Assembly: GCA_015680685.1 (NCBI GenBank)
Contig: MNCI01020402.1
Location: forward strand, 45,255-109,254
Reading direction: 5' to 3'
DNA: 64,000 nt
Source of the DNA: Gnetum montanum
Taxonomy: Eukaryota > Streptophyta > Gnetopsida > Gnetales > Gnetaceae
Shown: piece after piece, positions 33,441-43,829 of the stretch
Layout of the letters: the number at the start of each line of letters is the position of its first letter
Position numbering within the stretch: position 1 is the stretch's first letter
The notes under the pieces: model-generated
What the model was told of the DNA's origin: nothing
Seen by the model: the letters and a program-made list of their open reading frames with translations, nothing else
Databases searched by the model: none
Translations under genes and position numbers: made by a program

Positions 33441-33890
33441 GGTTTATCCACCTCAAAACGATAAACCATTTTACATCTACCTCGCTACTTCGGATTCGTC
33501 AATCACATCTATGCTTTTTCAGAAACAAGATGACGGAACCGAAGTCTCTGTATATTACTTAAGCCATGCATTAGTTGCCCACGAGAAAAGGTATAATGAC
33601 ATGGAGAGGTCCTGTTTAGCTTTGGTCTTTTCTTTGAGAAAATGGCGACACTACCTCTTCCGTAACCAAGTTAATATAATTTGCAAGGATAATGTGCTCA
33701 GGGCCATCACAGGAAACATTTACGAAATGAGTCAAATAACCCATTGGAAAGCCATGATAGCTGAATTTGACCTACACTACATAGCGCAATCATCAGTTAA
33801 AGGTCAAGCCATAGCAAGGCAAATGGCCACATCACCAATGCACGATCAAGCGATAATAGAGCCAGAGTTCCTGGATGAGAATATAAGCGC
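33441..33890 (+). pseudogene. T1 RNase H (first, pol-type)
   Basis: In frame with RT: DKPFYIYLATSDSSITSMLFQ replaces the usual IYLAVSD-type start, then VYYLSHALVAHEKRYNDMERSCLALVFSLRKWRHYLF (E conserved), NIICKDNVLRAI (usually TDH/KTD-type, altered) and WKAMIAEFDLHYIAQSSVKGQAIA. In Tat elements this domain is followed by a second RNase H, as here. Confidence 0.85.
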
Positions 33891-34475
33891 AATAGACATA
33901 GTACCCAATGACTACAATGCTATTTTAAACTTTGACAGAGCATCCACCTCTCGAGGGGGAAGCACTGCCACTGTCATCACCTATCCCTCCGGGGAAATCC
34001 AACCGTTTGCTTATCGTTTCAACTTTCATTGTACCAACAACATAGCAGAGTACGAAGGACTCCTTAGAGGTCTCATGATAGCACTGGCTTCAGACATCTC
34101 ACGGCTTGTATCAGAGGAGACTCATAACTAGTCTTAATCCAAATCACAGACGTTTATACAAGCAAAGCCCAACACTTACAACCATACTGTGACTTGGAAA
34201 AACACTTAATAAGGCGATTTGAAAACATCGATGTGCAACACATTTCTAGAAATGATAACACCATCGCAAATGCATTAGCCACGTTAGCATTAAACATATC
34301 GCCAGACATGTTCCATGCATTACCAAGCTCCGTAACCAGTTATGCCGAACCAATAACCAATACTCTTAACACGTTGTCGATCGCATCTGTTAGTACAACA
34401 AGCATGATAGAATGGTATGATGACATAAAAGAATACCTTCTACGCGGCGAAACACCATGACATCTAACAAACGCG
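33891..34475 (+). pseudogene. T1 second RNase H (archaeal-type, Tat-branch hallmark)
   Basis: AILNFDRASTSRGGSTATVI (usually FDGA-x-G; the D is kept), FHCTNNIAEYEGLLRGLMIAL (catalytic E in AEYE), a frame break after TAG 34129-34131, then a C-terminal part at 34194-34460 in another frame with RRFENIDVQHISRNDNTIANALATLA. Known in plant Tat/Ogre pols as an acquired extra RNase H. Confidence 0.82.
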
Positions 34476-35651
34476 TAAAAGGATGCAGTATGAAAATGTT
34501 CTAAGAAGTATACCATGGTAGAGGACATATTATGTTGTAGATCTTATGAAGGCATATTACTAACATGCGTTGGTGGTACCGATGCCCAAACCATTGTCAA
34601 ACAAGTACACGACGGACTATGCAGAGGACATATAGCACCAAAAGCTATGGAAAAAAAGATCAGACGCTTAGGCTACTATTGGCCACACATGGAATACGAC
34701 TATCTCTCCAAGGCTAAAACATGTAGTACTTGTCAAAAACATAGCAATCTAATCCATGTCCCACCAAATGATTTGCATATGGCACAAATCACGTGGCCCT
34801 TTCAAAAGTGGGGATTGGACCTCATCGGCTCAATAACACCCTCATCTTCTGCAGGGCATAGTTTCATCATAACCGCAATCTAATATTTCACGAAGTGGGT
34901 AGAAGCTGCTCCCCTTCGAAAAACTACATCTAAACATGTATGCAATTTCATTCTCGAAAACATTGTAACTCGCTTTGGCATTCCCATGACAATCATCACT
35001 GACAACGTGCCATAATTTAGTAGTGCCGAGACCAAAACCTTTTGTGAAAGTCTAGGGATCAAACATTTGTTTTCATCCCCTTACTATCCTCAGAGCAATG
35101 GGCAAGCAGAGGCAACAAACAAAACAATTATTGCAATACTTAAGAGGATGTTTACCCAAAGCAAGAGAAAGTGGCACGAGCAATTGGTATACGCAATGTG
35201 GGCATACCATACTACACATCGAACCTCAACAGGTAAAACACCATATAGTCTTGTTTACAGTTCAGAAGCTGTTTTACCTTTGGAATTACAGGTATCATAT
35301 TTAAGGATCACACTTTTCGGACTCCTCGACGATGGGCAGAACAGTGATTTGCACATCATTGACCTGGACTCGGTGGAGGAGGATTGTATACGTGCACTCG
35401 ATTAGATCGAATGGTATCAAAAACAACAACGGCAATGACATCCGCACGACATCCATAAGCACCCTATCAAACAAGGCGACCTTGTACTTAAGGCCATTCG
35501 GGAATACCTGGACAAATTCTTAGCTAACTGGGAAGGGCCTTACTTGGTCACCAAAGCATTTGACAACGGAGCATTTAAGCTAGCTGATATGGAAGGGAAT
35601 GAGCTTACCAATCCAACCAATCACTTTTTCCTAAAACCATTCTACATTTGA
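34476..35651 (+). pseudogene. T1 integrase
   Basis: HHCC zinc motif: VHDGLCRGHIAPKAMEKKI and TCSTCQKHSN. The core has D in WGLDLIGSI (34811-34837), D in TIITDNVP (34990-35012) and E in SNGQAEATNKTI (35093-35128). Downstream: AMWAYHTTHRTSTGKTPYSLVY, then a frame change after 35405 to KQGDLVLKAIR and NWEGPYLVTKAF (GPY/F module), ending FLKPFYI-stop at 35649-35651. The catalytic triad is intact; stops at 34881 and 35014. Confidence 0.9.
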
Positions 35652-36978
35652 GTACAAGCTCAGGTATGTGCGAGTCCTGGAGTCACGACTATAAACTGAT
35701 ACAACAGAACAGTCATGGATTATGACTTAAAACTGATACCACAGCTTGTCCTGGAATGATGACAATAAAATGGTACCACACAGTGTCCACAATGACGATA
35801 AACTAGCGCCCATTCAACATGACAGTAAACTGCCACAATCACACTCGCCAGAGTCCGCTAAGACTCTAAACTAGTTTGCCTCATTATGGTCCGCTAAGAC
35901 TAGAAACTGGCAATGCAACGTCCACCACGACGCTAAACGAGCAATGTCCAACGGGTTATAACATAAACTAACCCATGATAGTCTGCCAAGACTATAAACC
36001 GATAAGTTCATCTCTGGTTCTTCAATACGCAGCCACATTCAAGCTTCATCAGAATCACTGCATCGCTCGCCATTAGACGATCCTACAAATGTTGCTGCCA
36101 TCCATTTACAGTGCCTAAAATATTCTCCAATGTCTTTGTTCCATCTATAGCTATTTAATTCTAAGCTCGCTTATTCACTTATGGTTTTCTTGTCTCCTTG
36201 GAGTTGTGTTTGTAGGATGACGCTTAGAAGTATTTGTACAAAAATGCATTCCATCATAAGCAGCAAGATGAGGCAATGTTCACAGCCCACGGGGCAAGAC
36301 TAAATCAAGTCGTTCACCAGTACATCCTCATTTCCCAATACATTCCCTATCTACTCACTGACACACTCTACCCAGCCACACGTTTGATACACCCAGTACA
36401 CTCAAACCTTTGAGCATACCGTTGCACACTGTAACACCTTTGAGCAGTTGCAACACACAATGTAGCACTTAAGCATGAGCACAAGATCAAAACAATTTTT
36501 CTTCCAAAAAAAAAAAATCTGGAAACATATAATTACATGGCTTTGGCTCTCCATCAACAGGTTCCCCTTAAACACTAAACAAGGGCCCTGTTCCTCCAAA
36601 GAATGTAACACATCCTCCCGCGGCTTTGGCCTTGCCAGCAAGTTCTCTTGAACACTACCCAAGAGTCTTGTTCCGCTAAAGGATGCACATCACATGTCTG
36701 GATTCCAGGTTTGCTAAATGATGGCCATTGACAAGGATCAGCATGACACACACCAGATCATCCCCTTCTCACCAAGCACAATCCCTTGGGCATTTACTAG
36801 TCCCCACAATCCCCATTCTCCTACCAGTTACAAATCCCACTTTCCCAATCCCATGTACTACTGAACACGGTGCAATGACGTCTAGTCAAGTGGAAATGGA
36901 CAAAGTCTTTATCAAGTTGCTTGTGGTGTTTTTCACTTCTTTGTCGATACTTCTCGGGTCGATTCCTCCAAACGTCAA
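35652..36978 (+). repeat. T1 3' UTR with TAAACTG minisatellite
   Basis: From 35685 to 36005 degenerate units such as GACTATAAACTGATA, GACGATAAACTAG, GACAGTAAACTGCC and GACTCTAAACTAG recur at about 30-50 base steps. The remainder (36006-36978) has no supported gene; the open frame at 36728-37123 reads across the PPT and LTR edge and is rejected. Hypervariable tandem repeats in this part are known for Ogre/Tat 3' UTRs. Confidence 0.7.
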
Positions 36979-36992
36979 CAAAGAGGGGCCAA
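36979..36992 (+). other. T1 polypurine tract
   Basis: CAAAGAGGGGCCAA directly precedes the TG of the right LTR. The AAAGAGGGG core is the probable plus-strand primer. Confidence 0.75.
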
Positions 36993-38224
36993 TGAAACAC
37001 CACAAAATTTGGAGCTTAGTACTTGTCCAACACCAAGCAGGTCCCTGGGACCCACAGACAACCACAACTACATCTGGTGTCACACTCGGCAACTCCAGAG
37101 ATCAGATGATTAATTTTCATTAAGTATGCATTCCCAGTGTATACGCTCGGCGTATATGCCCAAGTGTACATTCCCAACGTATACGCTCAAATTCTCAGCG
37201 TATACGCCCAGCGTGTACGCTCAAGTTCACAACATATACACCCAGCGTATGCGCCCAGCGTACACGCCTCACATGTATGCTCAGCAGGTACAATCGATGT
37301 ATACGCCGGGCATGCAATTCCCGAAGACGGCATGGAGACAGCACAGCAGAACAGGACTTGGCACAAGGCAACAAACATCAGCATATACGCGCCAGCACAT
37401 CCAACGTATACGCCCAGCGTATACACCCAATGTGTACGCCCACAGTCTACGCTCGTCAGACATAGCGTATACGCCCACCAAATGTAACATATTGTACACT
37501 TGTATTTTACGCTTTTGCACCCGGTCAACGTGCCACGTGTTGCCCAACCTGAGTCTGCCCTCAAAACCTGTATAAAAACCCCAATTTTTCACAAGATCCG
37601 CGTCGGTTGGCAAAATTCCCAGAGCACACTAGAGAGCAGAAACGCTGCGAANAAGATCCGCGTCAGTTGGCAAAATTCCCAGAGCACACTAGAGAGCAGA
37701 AACGCTGCGAACCAAAGCACAAAACCTTTTATGCTAGACAACCCTGTAAGTTGAGCATACAACCTCTATGTTGTGCCTACAGTGTGAACCAGCCACAACC
37801 ATCCTTGGATCCACCGGGGCTTTTCGTCTGCCTTGTGTTCCAGTCATAACTGCGTTAGACCGGTGCATTGTACTTTCATTATGTAATGCCATTATTACAT
37901 TTTCTTCCCAAAATCATTTACAGTTTGCATTAATTGTTGCATGTATTCTATTTTCGCTCGTTTACATTACGCTCTCTTTGCATCAGTCATATTGTTTATG
38001 TTTTGATTTACGCCTGTTACGCTGTTTACGTATAACCTAGAGTATAGCACTTTGGTGTATGTTCAGGGAAATCCTTGTTTGATCCGCGTGTGGACCACCC
38101 AAGGTACTCTACCTTTGTTCATTCTAGCTCGCCCTCGAGCGAAGGTAGGGTCTTCTGTGCGCGTCCTGCGATCCCACAGTCTCTATTTCCTTCCAGCCAG
38201 AGACCGACAATTTCGGGCGGTACA
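36993..38224 (+). mobile_element. T1 3' LTR (contains an assembly duplication)
   Basis: TGAAACACC...GGGCGGTACA, 1232 bp as assembled. Of these, 60 belong to the single-N duplication at 37593-37711, giving about 1172 bp against 1146 for the left LTR. It carries the same GCGTATACGC array (37133-37475) and TATA region (near 37571). Followed by the TSD ACCAC at 38225. Confidence 0.92.
37593..37711. repeat. 59-bp direct repeat around a single N (assembly join)
   Basis: 37593-37651 and 37653-37711 are the same 59 bases with one mismatch, separated by N at 37652. The left LTR has this segment once (20993-21051). Probably unmerged contig ends. Confidence 0.92.
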
Positions 38225-38487
38225 ACCACTACTTGGGATCATTTGATCTTCTTCAATAAGATTCACATCTTCAAGGAATGTGATGTCCAATTTTTGATGA
38301 GTTGTGTCATAGTGTTCAATTTTGTGTCTTGAACACCACCATTTTTGTAATGTGTTAATGCCTACACCTAGGCATTCCATTTTTTGTTAAGTCAGTTAAG
38401 TTTTTTTTGTTGAAAGAAAAGTCAATCAATAATCTCATACCTTCCCAATTTTGTAAAAGGACAAGTTTTCATTTAGTCGTGGGGATA
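38225..38487 (+). other. E2 3' UTR (continuation after T1) and PPT
   Basis: Begins with the right copy of the TSD. GAACACCACCATTTTTGTAAT (38329-38349) matches the E1 3' UTR at 9012-9032. The end TAGTCGTGGGGATA before the LTR is the PPT. No gene. Confidence 0.8.
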
Positions 38488-40220
38488 TGATGAGTCATCA
38501 TTGGTTGGCTGTATTGATGAGGCCTCATCGACGTAGTTGACCGTGTCAATAAGGCCTCGTGGATGAGACCCCATTGATGCATTTTTACCTACATTGATAA
38601 TGCCTCATTGACATGGTGTCTATCCATCACCTATAAATATGCACCTACCAATCGCATTTATGGGAAGTCCATTTTTTTAGTAGTAATGAAGCTCTTGCAT
38701 TTTTTCCATTTAAAAGTTAGAATTTTTTCCCTAAGTGCTTGTAGTAGGAGTCATTAAGTGTATAGATCTTTATCTGAGCATTGTTATACCTGAGTGCAAC
38801 AGTGTCTGCGATAATAAAGATGCACTTTCTGATAAACCTTGAAGCACTTTGGATAGATTAGCTCTTTTGTTTATACATTCAATGTTTTCAAGTTATCTAT
38901 TAATTATTTTTCAATTATTTTCTAACAGTTGAATTAATGAGATTATTAAGATAGATAGATTAAATACATAAGTACAATTGCTTCAAGCATAACATGTATT
39001 CACTTGGTAATCCCAGCAACATTATCACTTGGTACACCAAGTAGTGTAGCGTTTGGACACCCAATAGTGGATACGTGGGTTCAAGATGTGTACAAAAAGT
39101 AGGAATGGATGGTTATGTTAGAATTAGTTAAATTTTTAGTTAATTACTCATTTAGATTAGTTAATTAAACTCCTTTTAATCTACATTTCAAGCACCCATA
39201 ATATAAAATACAAAATGATAAAAATCAGATGCCTTAGTGATGAGACGCGACCTGCATGTGACACGATATCGTGGTCCTCCGCCATATCTATAAATAAGAG
39301 GTGGCACTCCCCTTATTTCCCAATTCTGGCTAGAAGTAGTGAAGCTCTGGCGGATTGATCACTCCAGAGTTATAATTTTTCCCATGTGCCCGCAGTAGGA
39401 GTCCTAGAGTGAACGGCTCTTTATTCGAGCAGCTTGTAACTTGAACCCAAGTTGTGTACGGCAATAAAGACGAACTTGCTTGGATAAACCTTGAAGTACA
39501 TGGTTTTATTGTTGTTTATTTACTTCTTTCCTAGTGCGTACAAGTACGACTTGATTACAAGCGTCTACGGACGTGTACGGCTAATCAAGGAATCGGCTGC
39601 TCATCACACTTAAGCTAAATAGGTGCCTCAGTACGACCACTTCAAGCACTTGCGTTACGTGCGGCGATCCCAGTAACGATTAGCATTTGGTAAGCCACAG
39701 TTGCATACTTCAGGGTGTGTCCAGTAAGTGGGAACGGATGCTGACGCTAGTTAACTTAGACTAGGACATTAGTTAGAGTTAGCTTAGTTTCTCAACCCTT
39801 TCCTCTGATAGCATAGAAGATAAACCGAAAAATACCAAAAAAATCACATACCTCGGACTTGCTTAACAATACACCGTAACACTTACAAGCAAGCCTGGGA
39901 AGACAACGAACGATTAACCCCAAGTGTTTCTTGTGGTGTTAAGGCATTTAGGCTATGGAGTTCGACCGGATCGCACGTGCACGCTCATATTCGTATGGTT
40001 GAGTGTAGGGGTACCTCGCCACTCATCACCTTAGTTATACTTAATCATACCAACGGAAATCACAAGTGTAAATGGAGGGACAACAATTGACTTTAAGATT
40101 AGATTCACTTCCTAAAGGGCTAATGCACTGGAAACGATAAAGTCCATTGAATTTTACTAGATTAGGCATGAATTCTAGTACTTCATATGGTTGGGTGTAG
40201 GGGTATCTTGTCGCTCATCA
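38488..40220 (+). mobile_element. E2 3' LTR, split by a solo LTR
   Basis: Left part 38488-39237, right part 40035-40220, 936 bp in total, TGATGAGTC...CGCTCATCA. U3 has the perfect palindrome GATGAGGCCTCATC (38516-38529) and related copies, TATAAATA at 38632-38639 and AATAAA at 38814-38819. Compared with the E3 right-end LTR (939 bp) the length is normal. What follows at 40221 is not the PBS/leader of this family, as expected for a 3' LTR. Confidence 0.9.
39238..40028 (+). mobile_element. Solo LTR of the E family inside the E2 LTR
   Basis: 791 bp, TGATGAGACG...CACTCATCA, flanked by CCTTAG on both sides (39232-39237 and 40029-40034). It has the palindrome CACGATATCGTG (39262-39273), TATAAATA at 39289-39296 and AATAAA near 39464. 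An LTR alone between target duplications is the usual product of recombination between the two LTRs of an element. It keeps more CG dinucleotides than its host LTR, so it is younger. A six-base duplication is slightly unusual for the group. Confidence 0.9.
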
Positions 40221-40690
40221 GTTCCCATAATACAAATAATTAGAATTAAGTTCATTAATTCTAATAGCTAAATGATTTGGATAAGATAGGTGGTACCAAA
40301 TAGGGTTATGACCAAAAAAACACCACTAATTTTAGAATTCCCGATTTGGACTTATCTATGGATTTAGTTCAATTTTATAAATATGAAATGGGGAGGGCTT
40401 GAACCTAGGCTAACTTTCAAGATGGGTTCACTTAGTAGTTATAAGGTATAAGTCATGCCATTCAAGGTGGTACATGTGATTATCCTTTAATTAGGATTTG
40501 AGACATTGAGAATAGCACAACAGGATTTCTCTAACTTTTGATGATGGAGAAACCTACATTTATTAGTTAATAACCAATTTTAGTCATTTTTCCATTGGTC
40601 TTGATATCCTTGGATTTCAAATGATGGCATATGCAACTCTCTTGGAGAACAAAACCTAAGAAATTTGGAAGAACATTTCATGCATCCTTT
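40221..40690. other. Unassigned AT-rich stretch
   Basis: Nothing recognisable between the E2 LTR and the caulimovirid fragment. No ORF of note and no similarity to the E family seen. It may be the 3' part of the viral insertion or older flanking DNA. Confidence 0.4.
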
Positions 40691-43040
40691 CTTTATTAAC
40701 AATCCTACAAACAGAAAAAAAAACTCTAAGAGGATTGATAGTCTCTTATTAAAAAGTTAGCTAAATTTTTGTTAGTTCCATCAATATATTCACTTTCAAA
40801 ATCAAAATTAGCTAGAAACAAGGACCAACTGATTAGCCTTTGTTGTACAACTTTATTTAGAGCATTAGTAGATAGATATTTATCAAAATGTTTCAAGTCA
40901 CTCCTAATAGTAAAGTTAACATTCTAAAGGGATAACTTGAATTTTTTAATACCTTTAACTATATCAAGTAATTATTAATGGAAGTTGTCAAAATTGCATT
41001 GTGTCGGTTGAATGCTCCTAAGGCTTACTTATAGATATGCTCAATATTATCTTTTCTTTCTTTCAAAGATACACCACATAATTATTTGATGCATCTGTTT
41101 CAAGGATTATTTTACCATTTTTTGGTAGCCTAATGTTTGGAATATTTTTACATTTTAGTTTTATCTTCTTACTATTGAATTTCTTGTGCTTCTAAGGTGA
41201 AGGAGAAGGTTTTAATAGTTCATTAAGAACTTTTCGATCTTTGGCTAGGTGTGTGTAGAATCTAGATAAATATCTAGCACACCCTAAGAATCTCTGTAAT
41301 TGGTTTTTATCCTTCAAGATATTTGGGAATTTCTAGATTGTGGCCAAAATATGGTTTTGTAATTTTAATTTTCCTTGGGATCTAATCCTAGAAATTCTAT
41401 TTCTTATTTTACTATAGTCATCTTAGTTGGGGATACCACTAAGCCATTATTGTCTACTAATTGTCAGAATATTTCTAAATGTTCAAGGTGCTATTTAGGG
41501 TTCTTGCTCATGATTAAAATATCATCTATCTAGACTAAAATAAAAATATATTCTCTTAATATCTGATCCATATGTTTTTGAAATATGGATGGTGTAGTAT
41601 TAATTCCAAATGGTAATATATTACATTCATAAACTGCTCCTAGAATAGTAAATGTCATTTTTCATCACTCTAGGATAATTTGTATATGCTATACTTTGTA
41701 TCAAATTTAGAATATATATTAGTATGAAGTGGTCATTAAAATAAATCATCCTTACTAGTTATGGAATGTTGTATACATTTTATAAGATTATTTAAAGGTT
41801 TAATTAATGAATAGTCTCTTTTTGCCTCACATTTGTTCATCTCTTTTATTAACATAAAATGTAGTGTAGGTAAACGAACTTTGGCTTGGTTGTATTAATT
41901 TATTTTCTAAAAGAACTTGTATCTCTTTTAAGCATTTCTCTTTTAGAGATGGTAGTATTCCTATATAATGAGCTTTAGATATTATTTTTATGTTATCTTA
42001 GAATTCAATCTAACACCAATATTGTTTTTTTTTTGTCAAAACACAGTAGGATCATCGAAAGCTAAAAGTTTCAATCTTTTAGTAATAGTTTCAAAATTGC
42101 TACTTAATTCATTTATTGAATTGACTACCCATTGATTTTTAATATTTTTTATTTTTTGTTCTTTTAAGGATATTTTACTATAATAAGTATCTTGCCTAGG
42201 GATTTTAATATTTTGAATTTTTATATAGGTAGTTCCTATTGTATATGTATTTAATCTATCAAGGTTATTTTTTCCTATTAATAAATCATAACTATTTTTT
42301 TCAAAATGTATGACTTTTATATTGGTTTTTTATTACCTAATATTATGGAAATAATAACTCTATACATGCTAGCTACTTGTTACATATTAAATTAGATATG
42401 CATTTTTATAGTTTCTTCCAAAATATCAGTTGGAGTATGCCATCTTGTCAAAGATAATTCTACTCCTGAGTCTATGAGGGCATCAATTTTATAGGGTTTA
42501 TAATGTTTTAGTTTTATGTCAAGGATATATATTAAGAGCTTTCTTTTGCTACACATATTTATTAAAGCTTCTATAATTGGCATGACATTTGTATCTTTTT
42601 AGTATTACCACTATTGGTAACTTGCTTCAATTGCTTCAAGTTCTTTTAATTTGTTTATGGCCTAAACTAGATACTTCTTTAATTGATCTGTTCGATGTTG
42701 TCAGAGAATAGATTTACATAGAGGTAGCGACTTAAAAGGCTTGATAGATTTGGAACTTTGCCCTAGATGATATAATACTTTTTTCTACACCCATTCATTT
42801 AGATCTTAGGGTTGTGTTTATGAGAACTCAGACCATTTTCTTAATATTTCATTCCTAATGTCAATTAGTCTTTGTTGCCTCAGCTTGATAGGTTTGGAAC
42901 CTTGCCCTAGATGATATAATACTTTTTTCTATGCCCATTCATTTAGATCCTAGGGTTGTGTTTATGAGAACTTAGACAATTTTCTTAGTATTTCATTCCT
43001 AATGTCAATTAGTCTTTGTTGCCTCCTCTCTATTCATTTT
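40690..43040 (-). pseudogene. Endogenous caulimovirid (plant pararetrovirus) fragment: protease, RT, RNase H
   Basis: Minus strand, in order: a coding-like segment at 43030-42600 that includes an in-frame 144-bp tandem duplication, a protease-like piece (42583-42392) with DALIDSG, and an RT. The RT has ILPFGINTTPSIFQK, then an IDDILI catalytic box, HLEHLEIF, NGLVVS and EIEFLGL (about 41645-41350). The RNase H end has RLISWSLFLANFDFE and EYIDGTNKNLANFL (about 40830-40700). The IDDIL box, the spacing and the RNase H end fit Caulimoviridae better than Ty3/gypsy. Many stops; no movement protein or intact coat region seen. Caulimovirids have no integrase, and none is present. The copy is old and cannot be expressed as a whole. 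Confidence 0.7.
42739..43026. repeat. 144-bp tandem duplication in the caulimovirid fragment
   Basis: GCTTGATAG...TTGTTGCCTC occurs at 42739-42882 and again at 42883-43026 with about 10 differences by eye. The period of 144 is divisible by three, so the surrounding reverse-strand frame (NEWV-stop-KKVLYHLGQSSKS) would be kept. There is no N between the copies and they have diverged, so unlike the single-N cases this looks like a real duplication. Confidence 0.85.
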
Positions 43041-43079
43041 TCTAAGAAGATAATTTTATTTATTTTAAATATTGGTAGT

Positions 43080-43810
43080 ACATCTCCAAAAAATATATAA
43101 CATTTAGTTAATGAACACATGAGAAAAATAGAAAAGAATGTACTCAACAACAGTTAAATATTACACAATAGACATGAGGATGAGGACATGGAGAAGGAAA
43201 ATGATGTGAACATAAATGAGGACATATAGATGAATAAGAAAATTAGTTAGTAAACATTCTAAATGATAAAAATATGCAAGCACCTCTACCACAAGAAGTA
43301 GTTCTTTTGCAGAGGGGATGTGATCATGGTCATGGTCATGGACATGGTTGGATACCTACACATAATGATGATTTGATTATAGAAGATGAATTACTTCATG
43401 ATACAATAGAGGTTAATATTATTGAACAAGAACTTGCATAATGTCATGAAAGAAACCAATGTTTTATGCAACAAAAAAGACAAGCAAAGGTTGTAGAGAT
43501 GTTATATTTAGTTGTAAGACTTGATCAAGAATGGGCTCAACCAAGATTATGAATAGAACATTAGCAACACAATAATTCAAATACAATGAATCAATAAGTC
43601 TCTTCTGAATGTATGAGTAATCAAGTATCTTAACCAAATCTTCATAAGTCAAATGCACAAATTATGGATATAATTACAAGATTTTCAAGTGAGGTTGCTA
43701 ATTTCAGTATTTCTCAATCATGTGATATTTGTAATGAAAATAGGATGCAATGACAAAGCCATGCTTCTATAACTTGTCTTGAGTTAGGACTACATACTAG
43801 GTCAAAAGAT
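43080..43810 (+). pseudogene. Unassigned coding-like stretch with a degenerate RG/HG repeat
   Basis: A forward frame with few stops reads VVLLQRGCDHGHGHGHGW (about 43300-43353), WIPTHNDDLIIEDELLHD, then ERNQCFMQQKRQAKVV, VRLDQEWAQPR, IMDIITRFSSEVANFSIS, CDICNENRMQ and THLELGLHTR-like coding. The HGHGHG run is what an RGRGRG tract (CGT/CGA codons) becomes through CpG decay, so a glycine-arginine RNA-binding tract is plausible. The element is not identified; it could be a gag of another retroelement. Confidence 0.4.
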
Positions 43811-43829
43811 AAACAAAAAACCTGACCTT

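Larger units (their letters stand above)
20418..38224 (+). mobile_element. T1: complete Tat/Ogre-like LTR retrotransposon, 17.8 kb
   Basis: The LTRs start TGAAACACC and end GGGCGGTACA, flanked by the 5-bp target duplication ACCAC (20413-20417 and 38225-38229). Order: LTR, PBS, motif-rich leader, gag, proline-rich repeats, protease, minisatellite, an antisense multi-exon gene, minisatellite, RT, RNase H, second (archaeal-type) RNase H, integrase, long 3' UTR with minisatellites, PPT, LTR. The RT (MPGLDP start, FMDGFSGYNQI, MPFGLKNIGATYQRAM) and the second RNase H are typical of the Tat branch; Ogre members are unusually long and have an intron between protease and RT. Hand alignment of the first 310 LTR bases gives about 25 differences, nearly all transitions, so the insertion is old but younger than E2. 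Confidence 0.92.
10536..40220 (+). mobile_element. E2: Athila-like retrotransposon, interrupted by T1 and by a solo LTR
   Basis: E2 comprises 10536-20417, then 38225-39237, then 40035-40220. Removing T1 (TSD ACCAC) restores the extra-ORF C-terminus and 3' UTR; removing the solo LTR (TSD CCTTAG) restores a 936-bp 3' LTR that aligns across the junction with the E1 LTR (CCTTAGTTATACTTAATCATAC against CCTCAGACTTACTTAACCATAC). E2 is more decayed than E1, with frameshifts in RT and many stops, and it is older than both insertions. Its 5' LTR is not visible. Confidence 0.88.

Noticed and set aside
40690-43040. The reverse-strand RT as another Ty3/gypsy element
   Set aside because: The RT box and RNase H ending are closer to caulimovirids, no integrase follows and no LTR borders it; the call remains at 0.7.
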